Assembly (NCBI RefSeq): GCF_000143415.4
Contig: NW_003314325.1
Span: 990,978-1,054,977, forward strand
Reading direction: 5' to 3'
Source: Selaginella moellendorffii
Taxonomy: Eukaryota; Streptophyta; Lycopodiopsida; Selaginellales; Selaginellaceae
DNA: 64,000 bases
The notes beneath the pieces were generated by a model that saw nothing but the letters and a program-made list of their open reading frames with translations, was not told where the DNA came from and did no database searches. Position numbers and translations under genes: made by a program. Of this stretch, positions 48,297 through 58,387 are shown piece after piece (within the stretch, counting starts at the first letter, position 1; each line of letters begins with the position of its first letter).

Positions 48297-50968
48297 ATGG
48301 AGAGGTTTCTTCTTCATTTTTGAGATCACCCACCTCTTTCATTCTCTCAGAATATTGTTTTTGAAAGTTTTTTATGTCGGCGTTTTGATCTTCGTCTTGG
48401 CTCTATTTCTTTAGAGGTTGTGATCCGCAACGACACCAGTATAGTTGCATACTCGAAGTTTCTTCTTTCTGGTGTGGGCAAGGGTGGACAACAATGGGAT
48501 TTACAAAATTCCAAGTCGAAGGAGATTTGAGTGTTTGGATCTCCAGTCAAAATGCCAAAATGCGCTCCAGCCATAGTGAATGTGAAGCAAGAGTTAGTCG
48601 TTATCCTCTCGTCCTCTTCTAGTTCAAGTGGAGATGTCATGCTAGTGTCGGCGCCAAATTCACTAGCTCCAGCTCTAGCTTCAGCTCCAACTTCAACAAT
48701 ATTTAAAGCCGTTAGCAATGCTTTCCAATTTTCACACCTCTCAATCAACATGCACTTGTTTTTGTATAATCTTGTGAGTGAGCTTCCATCCTCCTATAAC
48801 GGCAACATTTTCTTCGAGCTACCACCTCTTGTCAGCAGCACAGGTTCCAAACTGAAGGGGATGGAAACAAAGCAGGATGTCCACAATTGGTGCAAGATCA
48901 AGACCACACACTTCCAACATTTTGAAGGCACAGTGTCTATAGTTCATTGTGGCGGGCATTTAGATTGTGTGGATGAAGCATGTAATCAATACTGCTCTAG
49001 AAACTCTATATTTTTCGAAGGGTCTGCAGTCAATCCTCCAGCCTGTGACACCATTGCTGTTGGATTCAAATGTCAATTCTGCAAAAATGCTCCTCTATAT
49101 CGTGCTATTTGTGAGGCCAAGATGTACTACTTTCTTCCATGGGATGGAGTGGCTGGAAGAGCTATAATGCATGTTGGCACACATATGCATCTAATGTAGG
49201 AAGGGATACAAAGGAGTTCTCTCAACCGTTTCAAAGATGCTGTACAGGAAGAGACTATGAAAAACTCATCTGCAACTCCGAAGCATGTTCAGAAGACAGT
49301 CCTCAAGGATTTTATTGCAAATACCTTACTCAATCCAGGTTGCCAAAAGACTCAACTAAACGAGGTTACCTTGCGGGACTTACTATGAGGAGTACAACCT
49401 ACTACTAGCCTAAGAAGGTACATTCGTTATTTTTCATACATTATAATAATAATTTTTTCTTACATTATATTGTTTAGGATAAAATCTTGGATGTGTGAAT
49501 CTCGAGAAGGGAAGTTGCAATCAAAAATTGACTCCATCCTTGAATTGAAACGGACCTGTCTATACGAGTTCATCCATGGAAGTTTGTTTCCAGACCAAGT
49601 TGTGAATGAGCAAGAGCGCCCCTTCGTCTTCAAAATGTCTACCATGGGCCCTGCCTCTAGTGTAGATCTTGTCTCCCGAATAGACATGTTTGGGTCCAAT
49701 GACCTTGCAAATGCATGGGTACATTTTAACCATATGGAGCGTGTATCCGATTGGACAACCATGGGAGCTCATGTGTATGATCCAAGGTAATTTTTATTCT
49801 CATTATATTGAAATTGTTATAATATTTATGTTTTCATAGGCTACGTTGTAACTTAACAATTGCGACAGTAGAGTTTAAAGTACAAGACCAGACAGCACAG
49901 GAAATATTTTGGAAGTCCCTCTCTAATATTGTCCCAAAGCGGATTGGTAAGCCTGCAAACTTTCGTGGTTTCATGGCAGATGAGGCTAGTGCAAACTGGA
50001 ATGGTATCCGAGCAATTTTTGAGAATTGTGAACCATTCGAAGGTCGTGAGAGGACCTGTGAGTTCCATTGGGCTCAAAGCCTAAACCAGCACTGCCACTT
50101 TATCAAGCCAGAGTTTCAATCAATATTTAAGGAGTTGTGCAAACAATGGCAGGTTGCACCTTCTGAAGAAGAGCATGAGGCAAAAGCAAATGAGATCTGA
50201 ATGTGGTGGCGTGAAGATGGCCATACAGACGTAAGTTGCCTACCACAACTTGAGCCATGGTTAGGATGGTGGGAAGTTAGGATGTTCCAGTGGGGACATC
50301 ACTCTTTTCATGTTAGTTTATATTTTTTCTTCTCCTTTTATTGCCTCTTAATATTGCCTTTTCCATTAGGATCAACCACTTGAGGACCTCGCATACACCC
50401 CAACTGTGAATCTCTCTGAAAGTAAGTATTAGAGTTGGCGTTCCTCTGAGGCAGGGAAAGGGAAGATGAGTCTATACGAAACTTGTCTATCAGATTTGAT
50501 ACGTGCTATAGAGCAATCTTCAAAAACACTGGCATTCCAGGAAGGAAGATACATGGGAACAGGGCCTTCTATTGAGATGTTACATGATAAGATGAAGAGA
50601 AAATTAACTCCACCCGCTCGAACAGTGGCAACTGCAGTTGAGGAAGTGGTCCGTGGAACATTTATGAAGTACACTCCCTAAGCTTCTATTGGTGATATGA
50701 AGACTGTCCGTTCAAAGCATCGTTTTTCCTTTGCTGGGGAAGATATTGGTACGGACCTTGGAGCAAAAAGCTCTCACAGGCCTGATGTCGAATACCATTC
50801 TGCTCCAAGACACCACTCTCAAACTGAGCCACCTCAAGTGGCTGATGAAGAGAGTGCATCGCAATAGGTTGAAATTGCTTACTGTAGCGTGGAGCCGAAG
50901 CAATGGGAAATTCAACGCGTGCCAGCAAAATCAAATGTAAGGTGTGTGGGGATGCTTCCGAGGGGCAA
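48297..50968 (+). pseudogene. X2 MULE-type transposase gene, 3' end removed by S insertion
   Basis: Starts ATG 48297 but has TGA after ten codons. The longest intact part (48531-49199) carries a Ser-rich N terminus and a finger region (FKCQFCKNAPL, AGRAIMHVGTHMHLM). After introns, 49470-49790 and 49850-50200 give the core: TTMGAHVYDPR, NFRGFMADEASANWNG, RTCEFHWAQSL, typical of MULE DDE regions. The tail ends SKCKVCGDASEGQ at 50968, where the S element interrupts; the SWIM finger present in X1 would lie beyond. At least three stops break the frame. Confidence 0.75.
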
Positions 50969-52613
50969 TGTAAGCAACTAATTTTTCCATTCTACTTTAG
51001 TCACTTAACCACACCTCCGACCACTTGGAGGAGTCTCATTCACAACCTCCATAAGTCCAATCTAGGACTTGGGACTTGCTAGCCCCAAGAATGGCATCCA
51101 TGCCACTCAACCCTTGCACTTGGTCCAAGTGCTCCACGTGTCCGATCCCATGCCCAACACTCAAAGGTACCACTGACATAGCAACCTATTACGCTAAGGC
51201 CATGCCCATTCACCTTGGTCACACTGGTGGTCCGACACCACCTCCATCACAGTCCCATCTCTCAAGGATTGAGCCGTTTGTTCATGAGTGATCATCCCAG
51301 ATCCACTCCTTAGCATCCTTAGGATGCCCATAGACATGGGGAATAGCCTTTCCCAATATCCCCTTTTTGGTCTCCACCAAGTCCCTTTCTACCCATGGCC
51401 GTGTTTGCCAACACTGCCACTGGATCAAGGCTCACAGGCCCGATCACTAAGTCCCACGGTCCTCTGGGACTTCCTCACCACTCGACTGTATCTTTGGTCA
51501 CTACACTAGAGGACTACTCCTCTTCCTTTCCACAGTCTGGGCCCTTTCGACAACATTTCGGAACACCGTGGCCCTACACGGGCCTCATGGGTACTCTCCC
51601 TGCCTTCCGCCTTTGGGTGCTCTAGCCATGGGCTTAGAGTGAGGTTCTGTTGAGCCACGCCAGGTATCCAAGTAGGTAGTGCCACCCACACTTGGACTGG
51701 GAGCATCGGCCAGTCGATCTCCCGGGGGAACTAGAGCTAGCTCTTGAACACTTCACCAAGCTACCCCGCTTGTCAGTCTGTATTCACTCTAGTCTTGAAC
51801 TTCCTAGTGGTCAGTTCATCACCCAACACTGGGCATGGCCTTCCTGGGCCAAACTGGCCTTTCCTGGGCCAAACTAGCTCCACTGGGCTCCAACCCCCAC
51901 ACTCTCCCTACTATACTTTTGGAACCCCCCGCAGCGCCCCCCCCCCCTGGGGGACGATCGCTTTGGGCTTTCACCCAACTGCCTATATTAGTATTCGGAC
52001 TCGGACTTGGACTCGGACTCAGACTTGGGCTAGGTCTCGACCTTGGCCTCGGTATCGGTATCGGTCTCGGTCTCGGTCTCGGTCTCGGTCCCAGTCTCGG
52101 TCTCGACCTCAGACTCCATCTCGGGTCCTTCTCGAACTCCATCTCGGATTCCATCTCGGGTCCATCTCGGAATCCATCTTGGACTCCGTCTCGGTCCATC
52201 TGAAACTCCATCTCGGACTCCGTCTTGGTCCATCTCGGAATCCACCTCGGAATCCATCTCGGACTCCACCTCGGACTCCAACTCGGGTCCATCTCGGACT
52301 CCACCTCGGACTCCATCTCGGACTCCATCTCAGACTCCAACTCAGGTCCATCTCAGACTCCATCTTGGTCCATCTCGGACTCCTCCATGTGTCATGTGTT
52401 GGTCCTTTTTGGGTCCCTTTTTGGAGCCTTGCTTATTGGTTTCCTCGTGCTCGCTCCTCAAGCACTTTGTTGGGAGTTCCACTCCCGCTCTCGACCTTCC
52501 AAATCAGAGCTTTTAGTCCAAACGTGTTATGCTCGTTTGGCTTTCGCTTCGGCCACTACCACGTGGCACCCTTCCTGGTTCCACTTTGGGGCCTAGGGAT
52601 TTTGTGTCTCACA
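50969..52613 (-). mobile_element. S-family LTR (3' LTR, minus) of an element inserted in X2
   Basis: Starts TGTAAGCAACTAATTTTTCC, ends GTCTCACA, and is followed by the minus-strand polypurine tract TATGGGTGGTGGAGT (52614-52628). The inserted point GGGCAA corresponds to uninterrupted GAGCAAGTGTTGGG in X1 near 38522. The partner LTR is not in the window. Confidence 0.75.
51985..52385. repeat. 12-bp minisatellite, longest array
   Basis: Units CTCGGTCTCGGT, CCATCTCGGACT and relatives over 400 bp within the S LTR; the unit sequence drifts along the array. Confidence 0.85.
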
Positions 52614-55600
52614 ACTCCACCACCCATAGACGAAGTTGGATGTCCTCATCAAACGGTAAACCCTTTTATAAAGTAACACCCGTAGCTATTACCATTTCCA
52701 TCCTTGGCACCTAGCCAATATTTGTCTATGGTTTGACCCCGAAAGCTCACCATGCCTTGTCCATCCTCTAAGGAGCATAGTCTCTCCAACCTAGAGACTC
52801 ACTTGACCACCTGGGGTAGTTTGCTCCCTTTTATTGGTTCAGTTCTCGCTATACCTGTTAGAGACACCCTCTCTAACTCAATTCCACTACTCATTCTTGA
52901 GTAGTCTTAGATTCCATTGACCTAACCTTTGCACTTTAGAACTTTTAATTTTGACTTCTCAGAGTCAATTTCCTAGGTGTTTCCGACACCTTACGTTGCA
53001 CATGGTGCAACTCCACTTCCCTATCCTAGGAAGTTCTTTACTTGAGGGTACTATCATCCTCTCTTAAACATCGTGCCACCTTTGGCACTAAGTTTTAGTT
53101 ATCATAATTGGTATTAGGGCTGCCCCACGGCCCTACTATTTGGCTACTTTACCGCTCCCCCCTTTGGAGCAACCACTTTCGCCAAATCGGAGCGGTTGGG
53201 AATCCATCCTTGGGGAAACATTGCCTTTCCCACAATCCGTTAGCACCCAACACATTAGTGTTCTCGGCTTAACTTTGCCATTTGGATTCTTTCCTATGAT
53301 TCCCATGGCTTTTTTCTTAGCCACTAGTCTTTTGTTTTTATCCATTGATTGTTGCACTAAGCAACATAGGATCATTACCTCCATTCTCGAGGTATCCTTT
53401 TGGTTCCATGGCAAAGGCTCTACTTTGCTAAGTCCAGCGGGTGCTCACCCCTAGTAGGTCTCTTTAGCAATTTCTGCTACGGGCTTCATCCTCGGCCCAA
53501 CTTTGCGACCCTCCTATGGGTCTCTCCCCGAGACTACTTTCTTGGACTTACTATACCATCGTATTGGCACAACTGATTTCCCTTTAGGTGTCCTTCCCAC
53601 TTGGTCACCTTGACCAAGCCACACCATTATCGAAAGTTCAAATCAACACTTTGAACTGGGAATCATATTCCTTAACCCAAACAAAGACCTTGTCTTTGTT
53701 TAACCACAAGATCACCTAGTGATCTCATCTTGACCCCTTAACAGGTCTACCAATAGGAACTAAGTTTTCCAGACCCTTTTAAATCGTTGACTATAACCCC
53801 AGGGGCATCCCCCACACTTGGCGGTGTGCCCAAGCAAGCCCTTCCGGCCAAGGATTCATAGCAACTAAAACTGGGTGTCCCCATCTCATTCACCACGTCC
53901 TTGGTGCCTTTTGCACCAAAGTGTTCAAATTAGATATGCTGAGTTTTCACTCTAAGCAATCTAACCATGCATCACAACTCCGAGGCATCCCTCGCTTAGC
54001 GGTGTGCCCAAACCAGTCTCCTCACTAAGAGTCCATGACCACCGAAATATGAGTGTCTTCATATTCTAAACCATCACCACACCCTAGTGATTTGGGACTC
54101 GAACCCAAGCACTAGAGGGTTGGGACTCGAACCCAACCTTTGTATATGCATCTATAGACGGCATCACCCTAGATGCCTGGTGTGACTCCCCACGCCGGTG
54201 CACCAACTTATACTTAAAGCACGCTATAGATCACAGCTTAGGAACCAAGTTCCTCCACACTGCCAAGTCCTCTCACTTGACATGTCTGTGATCATGCATG
54301 GACTCCTCCACGCTTGGCACCATGGCCCCCTTTATGAAGTTATCACCTTCAATTAGGGTATTTGTTCCCCCGACTTGCCAATCTCGCTTGGCAAGTCCTC
54401 CGACCACCATAACATGGTTCCTGCATAAGCGTAAAAGTTCTTGACCATCGACTTTCGTTCAAAGCCTTCTCTTTGAACACTCGGGAACTACTTCCCTAAC
54501 CTTGATAGCCTTGCCTCCTGGCAAGCTTCAAGACCACGCTTCTGTTGCGCCACTCTGGTTTCGCGCGTTCCATGAACCATTTACACTTTGGCCTTTCTAG
54601 GTACTAAGCTACCTAGAATTGTCTTTGGGAACCTTGAAGGGACTCTATCCCTTAGCTTGCCTAGGCCTTCTTTTTCGCAAACTTTCTAGTTGCCATATAG
54701 TCTAACATGGACAATTCCATATTTTAGACTCTCCATGGCATCAAGGTTGCTAGTAACAACATCCTCGAGCCCCCACTTGATTCTCCACTCCCAACTGGCA
54801 TAACCAACCTTAGTCATGCCCTTCAATTCCTACGGTTCGGTTCTATCCCCTTACTACTTGTTTTTGGCTTCACACCTTTCCTTCGGTCATTCTCCTCCAG
54901 ACTAGGAGGATAGCTTTGCACTTTCTATCATGCCTTAGCAAGTATTCTTAGGGATGAACCTACTTGATAGCCTAGGGAGTGGTTCCTCAATCTAGATATG
55001 CTCACCTTATAATCCCACACACCAGGATTAACATTGCTACTCATGTGCCTTCACTATCCTTGCCAAAATTCCATTTTTGGCTTTGTCCAATTCGGGTAGA
55101 TAGTCTTCTCCCATCTTCGCAACTTTGGACATTTGGATAGCACTTTCTATCCATCATTCGCTAGGGACTTAGTCCCTTGGGCCTTATCTATTGCCCTCGC
55201 GACACACCACCTCCTGGTGTTCCAAAGTGTTTGGGTGTCACAATGATGGTCTCCTTGACAATGAGCATTTCCTTTTATGACATTAACTCACTATATCGCA
55301 ACATAAGCAATTTATCCCCTATAAGGGTATATCTAACTTCCTTAGAAGCCTTAGGTAGTTACCTTCTACCAATTTAACCAATTATTTCGCACCTTTTGCT
55401 TAGTTGCCTCATAGTTATCCAAGTCCTACAACTCATTGCTGGTGCTTCCACACCTCCATCATTATTTAGGTCACCACACTCTAACCGCATGCCTTCCAGC
55501 TTAGGCTATGCCATTCCCATTTCCATTGGGATTCCTTTGGAAGGGGTTCTCATGAACCCGCCAACTTAACCTCAAGGTATAACACTTTGGCACATTTGGT

Positions 55601-56132
55601 GTCTTCACACTACCGGCTCGTGTCTAGGTCTTTTGCCAAGACTAACACAGTCATTTCTCATGCCAACTATCCGTTGGCACTTCATCACAGTGTTCTCACA
55701 CAACTCTACACCAAAGTTGCTTTCTTTTGGGAACACCTTTCCCACGACTTTAGTATGGCACATTCTGCCATCGAGGAGATACCCTCTGTTCTCAATTTTG
55801 GATCCTATGATCCCCCCATCCTTCGTGGGGTATAACACACCTCAGTCCAAATGTTTCTATCAATCCTTTAGGATTATTCTTTGACTCCATTTGAGTCATC
55901 CAGCTTTTTGGACTTTGTCATCTGACGACCCGTGAGGTTCTACCTTTGAGGTGCTAGCTCACTAAAATACAACTTCTTGTATTCAAGTCTTACTCATAAG
56001 GACCATCTTTGCAAGTGTTACTCCGACACTTGATTTGTTCTCTTGGGGCAACCTTTTGCCCCTTACGACCACTTGTCCATGTGATGAGAATACCAACTCA
56101 TCCTCTAAGTACATCCTCAACTCCTTAGGTTG
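52614..56132 (-). other. Interior of the S-family element, no convincing coding domain
   Basis: C/T-rich on the plus strand, with phrases repeated from the interior fragment at 13385-13763 (CATCCCCCACACTTGGCGGTGTGCC near 53808). Short open frames (53136-53414, 55605-55838) show no gag, protease, RT or integrase motif. It continues at 63068 after the composite. It may be a large non-autonomous (LARD-like) element. Confidence 0.5.
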
Positions 56133-56326
56133 TGTAAGCTCCTGAGTTTGGACTTCCCGGGAGGTCACCCAGCCCAGTACTATTCAAACCCAAGGACGCT
56201 TAACTCCAAATATCCCAAGACCCTTAACCAATTGGAAAAGGGGGTGCACTCTTTTTCATGGGCCCTTTCCCTCTATATTTGAACCCCATGGACCGTCTCT
56301 CGAGTCGTTCCCTTTGGTTGCTTACA
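56133..56326 (-). repeat. LTR L1 (TRIM-1 type)
   Basis: TGTAAGCTCCTGAG to GGTTGCTTACA, 194 bp. TATA-like TCAAATATAGAGG on the minus strand. Confidence 0.9.
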
Positions 56327-56531
56327 ATCCACCACGCTTCCCTGCAAGTTCACGCCCTCGTGAACGGAAGCTGAGAGCCGCAGCTCTCCCGAGAGCCCCG
56401 CTCTCTTGACACCCTACCCCTCGGGTCGAGCCCAGTGGGAGCAAACTGGACCAGCCAGATGTCAATCAACATGTGGTGTGATTCCCTTAGCCAACCAACA
56501 GAGTCGGACCCGAGACCTCTCTGATACCAAA

Positions 56532-56725
56532 TGTAAGCTCCTGAGTTTGGACTTCCCGGGAGGTCACCCAGCCCAGTACTATTCAAACCCAAGGACGCTT
56601 AACTCCAAATATCCCAAGACCCTTAACCAATTGGAAAAGGGGGTGCACTCTTGTTCATGGGCCCTTTCCCTCTATATTTGAACCCCATGGACCGTCTCTC
56701 GAGTCGTTCCCTTTGGTTGCTTACA
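56532..56725 (-). repeat. LTR L2 (TRIM-1 type)
   Basis: Exactly 399 bp from L1, one base different (CTTGTTCATG for CTTTTTCATG). Preceded by the reverse-complement primer site CTCTGATACCAAA. Confidence 0.9.
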
Positions 56726-56930
56726 ATCCACCACGCTTCCCTGCAAGTTCACGCCCTCGTGAACGGAAGCTGAGAGCCGCAGCTCTCCCGAGAGCCCCGC
56801 TCTCTTGACACCCTACCCCTCGGGTCGAGCCCAGTGGGAGCAAACTGGACCAGCCAGATGTCAATCAACATGTGGTGTGATTCCCTTAGCCAACCAACAG
56901 AGTCGGACCCGAGACCTCTCTGATACCAAA

Positions 56931-57124
56931 TGTAAGCTCCTGAGTTTGGACTTCCCGGGAGGTCACCCAGCCCAGTACTATTCAAACCCAAGGACGCTTA
57001 ACTCCAAATATCCCAAGACCCTTAACCAATTGGAAAAGGGGGTGCACTCTTTTTCATGGGCCCTTTCCCTCTATATTTGAACCCCATGGACCGTCTCTCG
57101 AGTCGTTCCCTTTGGTTGCTTACA
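56931..57124 (-). repeat. LTR L3 (TRIM-1 type)
   Basis: 399 bp from L2. On the minus strand it is preceded by a polypurine-like GTGGGGCGAT that ends the gag fragment, so L3 acts as the 3' LTR of that segment. Confidence 0.9.
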
Positions 57125-57797
57125 ATCGCCCCACAAAATTATCCGAAGCACCCGTGTCAATAAGGATCTTAACAAAGCTACCTCCGAGCTTCCCTCGGAG
57201 GGCTAGTAGATGTCGCGAACGACTCTCTACCAAAGTTGCTCGTGTAATGAGTAACTTTGAGTTAGGGACTGGATCACATACCTCATTTTGGACTTCGCCC
57301 GACTTGATGGCCATATTGGCTCTGGCCTTCTTCGGGTAGGGACATTCCCTTGAAAAGTGTCCCGCTTCACCGCAGTTATAGCATACGTTGTTTCCCACGC
57401 TGCTATATGACTTGACCTTCTTATCCGTGGGTTTGTCTCTTTTCGCTTGACTCCCCCACGTACTTGCTCGCTGGCCACCGGATTTGCCTTTCCGAAATCC
57501 CGAGGACTCATTCTTAGAGAAACTCTTCTTGAATTTCCCCCTGCTATATGTTCCCCTCGGTTTGGCCCCTTTGTGAAATGTGGATCCCGACCCCGTCGTG
57601 TTCCCCTTTCACAGGTTATCGTTGAAATGCACCTTGATGGCCGCATCCAACGCTTCCTTGTAGTTGGTCGGGTTCCAGCGCATCACCTCACCGCGAGCCC
57701 AGGTTTGCAAACCGGACCAGCCAGATGTCAATCAACATGTGGTGTGATTCCCTTAGCCAACCAACAGAGTCGGACCCGAGACCTCTCTGATACCAAA
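57125..57797 (-). pseudogene. gag/protease fragment duplicated from the chromovirus
   Basis: About 580 bp (57131-57711) nearly identical to 61810-62390. It covers the zinc knuckle ([15 protein letters not shown]) and the protease start ([12 protein letters not shown]), then stops at a short junction before L3. It has one stop relative to the long copy (TGA for CGA near 57609). The remaining bases are the TRIM leader with primer site. Together with L3 and L4 it forms a small non-autonomous element. Confidence 0.85.
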
Positions 57798-57984
57798 TGT
57801 AAGCTCCTGAGTTTGGACTTCCTGGGAGGTCACCCAACCCAGTACTATTCAAACCCAAGGACGCTTAACCCCAAGTATCCCAAGACCCTTAACCGATTGG
57901 AAAAGGGGGTGCACTCTTTGTCACTTCGGTCAAGCTTTTGGGGATCCTTTAGCCTACGACATCTCGGGGAGTCGGTTCCTTACA
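57798..57984 (-). repeat. LTR L4 (hybrid type; 3' LTR of the chromovirus)
   Basis: 187 bp. About 120 bp are TRIM-1 LTR and the last 65 bp (from CACTTCGGTCAAGC) are S-LTR. Two substitutions from L6. Confidence 0.9.
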
Positions 57985-57999
57985 ACTCCACCACCCATA
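57985..57999 (-). promoter_or_regulatory. Polypurine tract next to L4
   Basis: Minus strand TATGGGTGGTGGAGT directly abuts the LTR, the usual position of the plus-strand primer. Confidence 0.7.
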
Positions 58000-58387
58000 G
58001 AAGAAGTTCGATGCCCACATCGAACGTCTCGTTTTATCCTACGACTTGTTGTCCATGTCTCCGGGGGCATCCCCCCACTTAGCGGTGTGCCTAAGTTAGC
58101 CTCCCCGGCCAAGAGCCCATGACAACGGAATATAGGTGTCCCTATATTCCTCACCTCACCACGCCCTAGTATAGGGTCGGGACTTGAACCCAGCCTTGCT
58201 TTACTAGGGGGTTGGGACTCGAACCCAACCTCCGTAGAATACGTCTACGGATTCGACATCCCCGCAGGGAGTCGGGCGTAGTGCCCTACGCCTGGTCGAC
58301 CTATCCAACCCATGCTAATTAGCTTACCTTTGGCGCACCTTCGGGTCCCAACATATGCCATTTGCTCAACTTTGCAAATTGATATTT

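Larger units (their letters stand above)
41106..50968 (+). mobile_element. X2: second copy of the large MULE, left part
   Basis: The left end GGGGATGGTCC is identical to X1. The copy runs without the Y2 interruption to 50968, where an S-family element inserts inside the transposase gene (TCCGAGGGGCAA, then TGTAAG). The nine bases before it, GAAGCACAT (41097-41105), should be its target duplication; the right end lies beyond the window. Sequence is better preserved than X1 and was used to define the gene order. Confidence 0.8.

Noticed and set aside
55605-55838. Pol remnants in the S-element interior
   Set aside because: No RT, RNase H, protease or integrase motif could be found in either strand of 52614-56132.
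58188-58240. A true tRNA gene
   Set aside because: Only T-arm-like segments are present; no acceptor stem, D-arm or A box could be matched.
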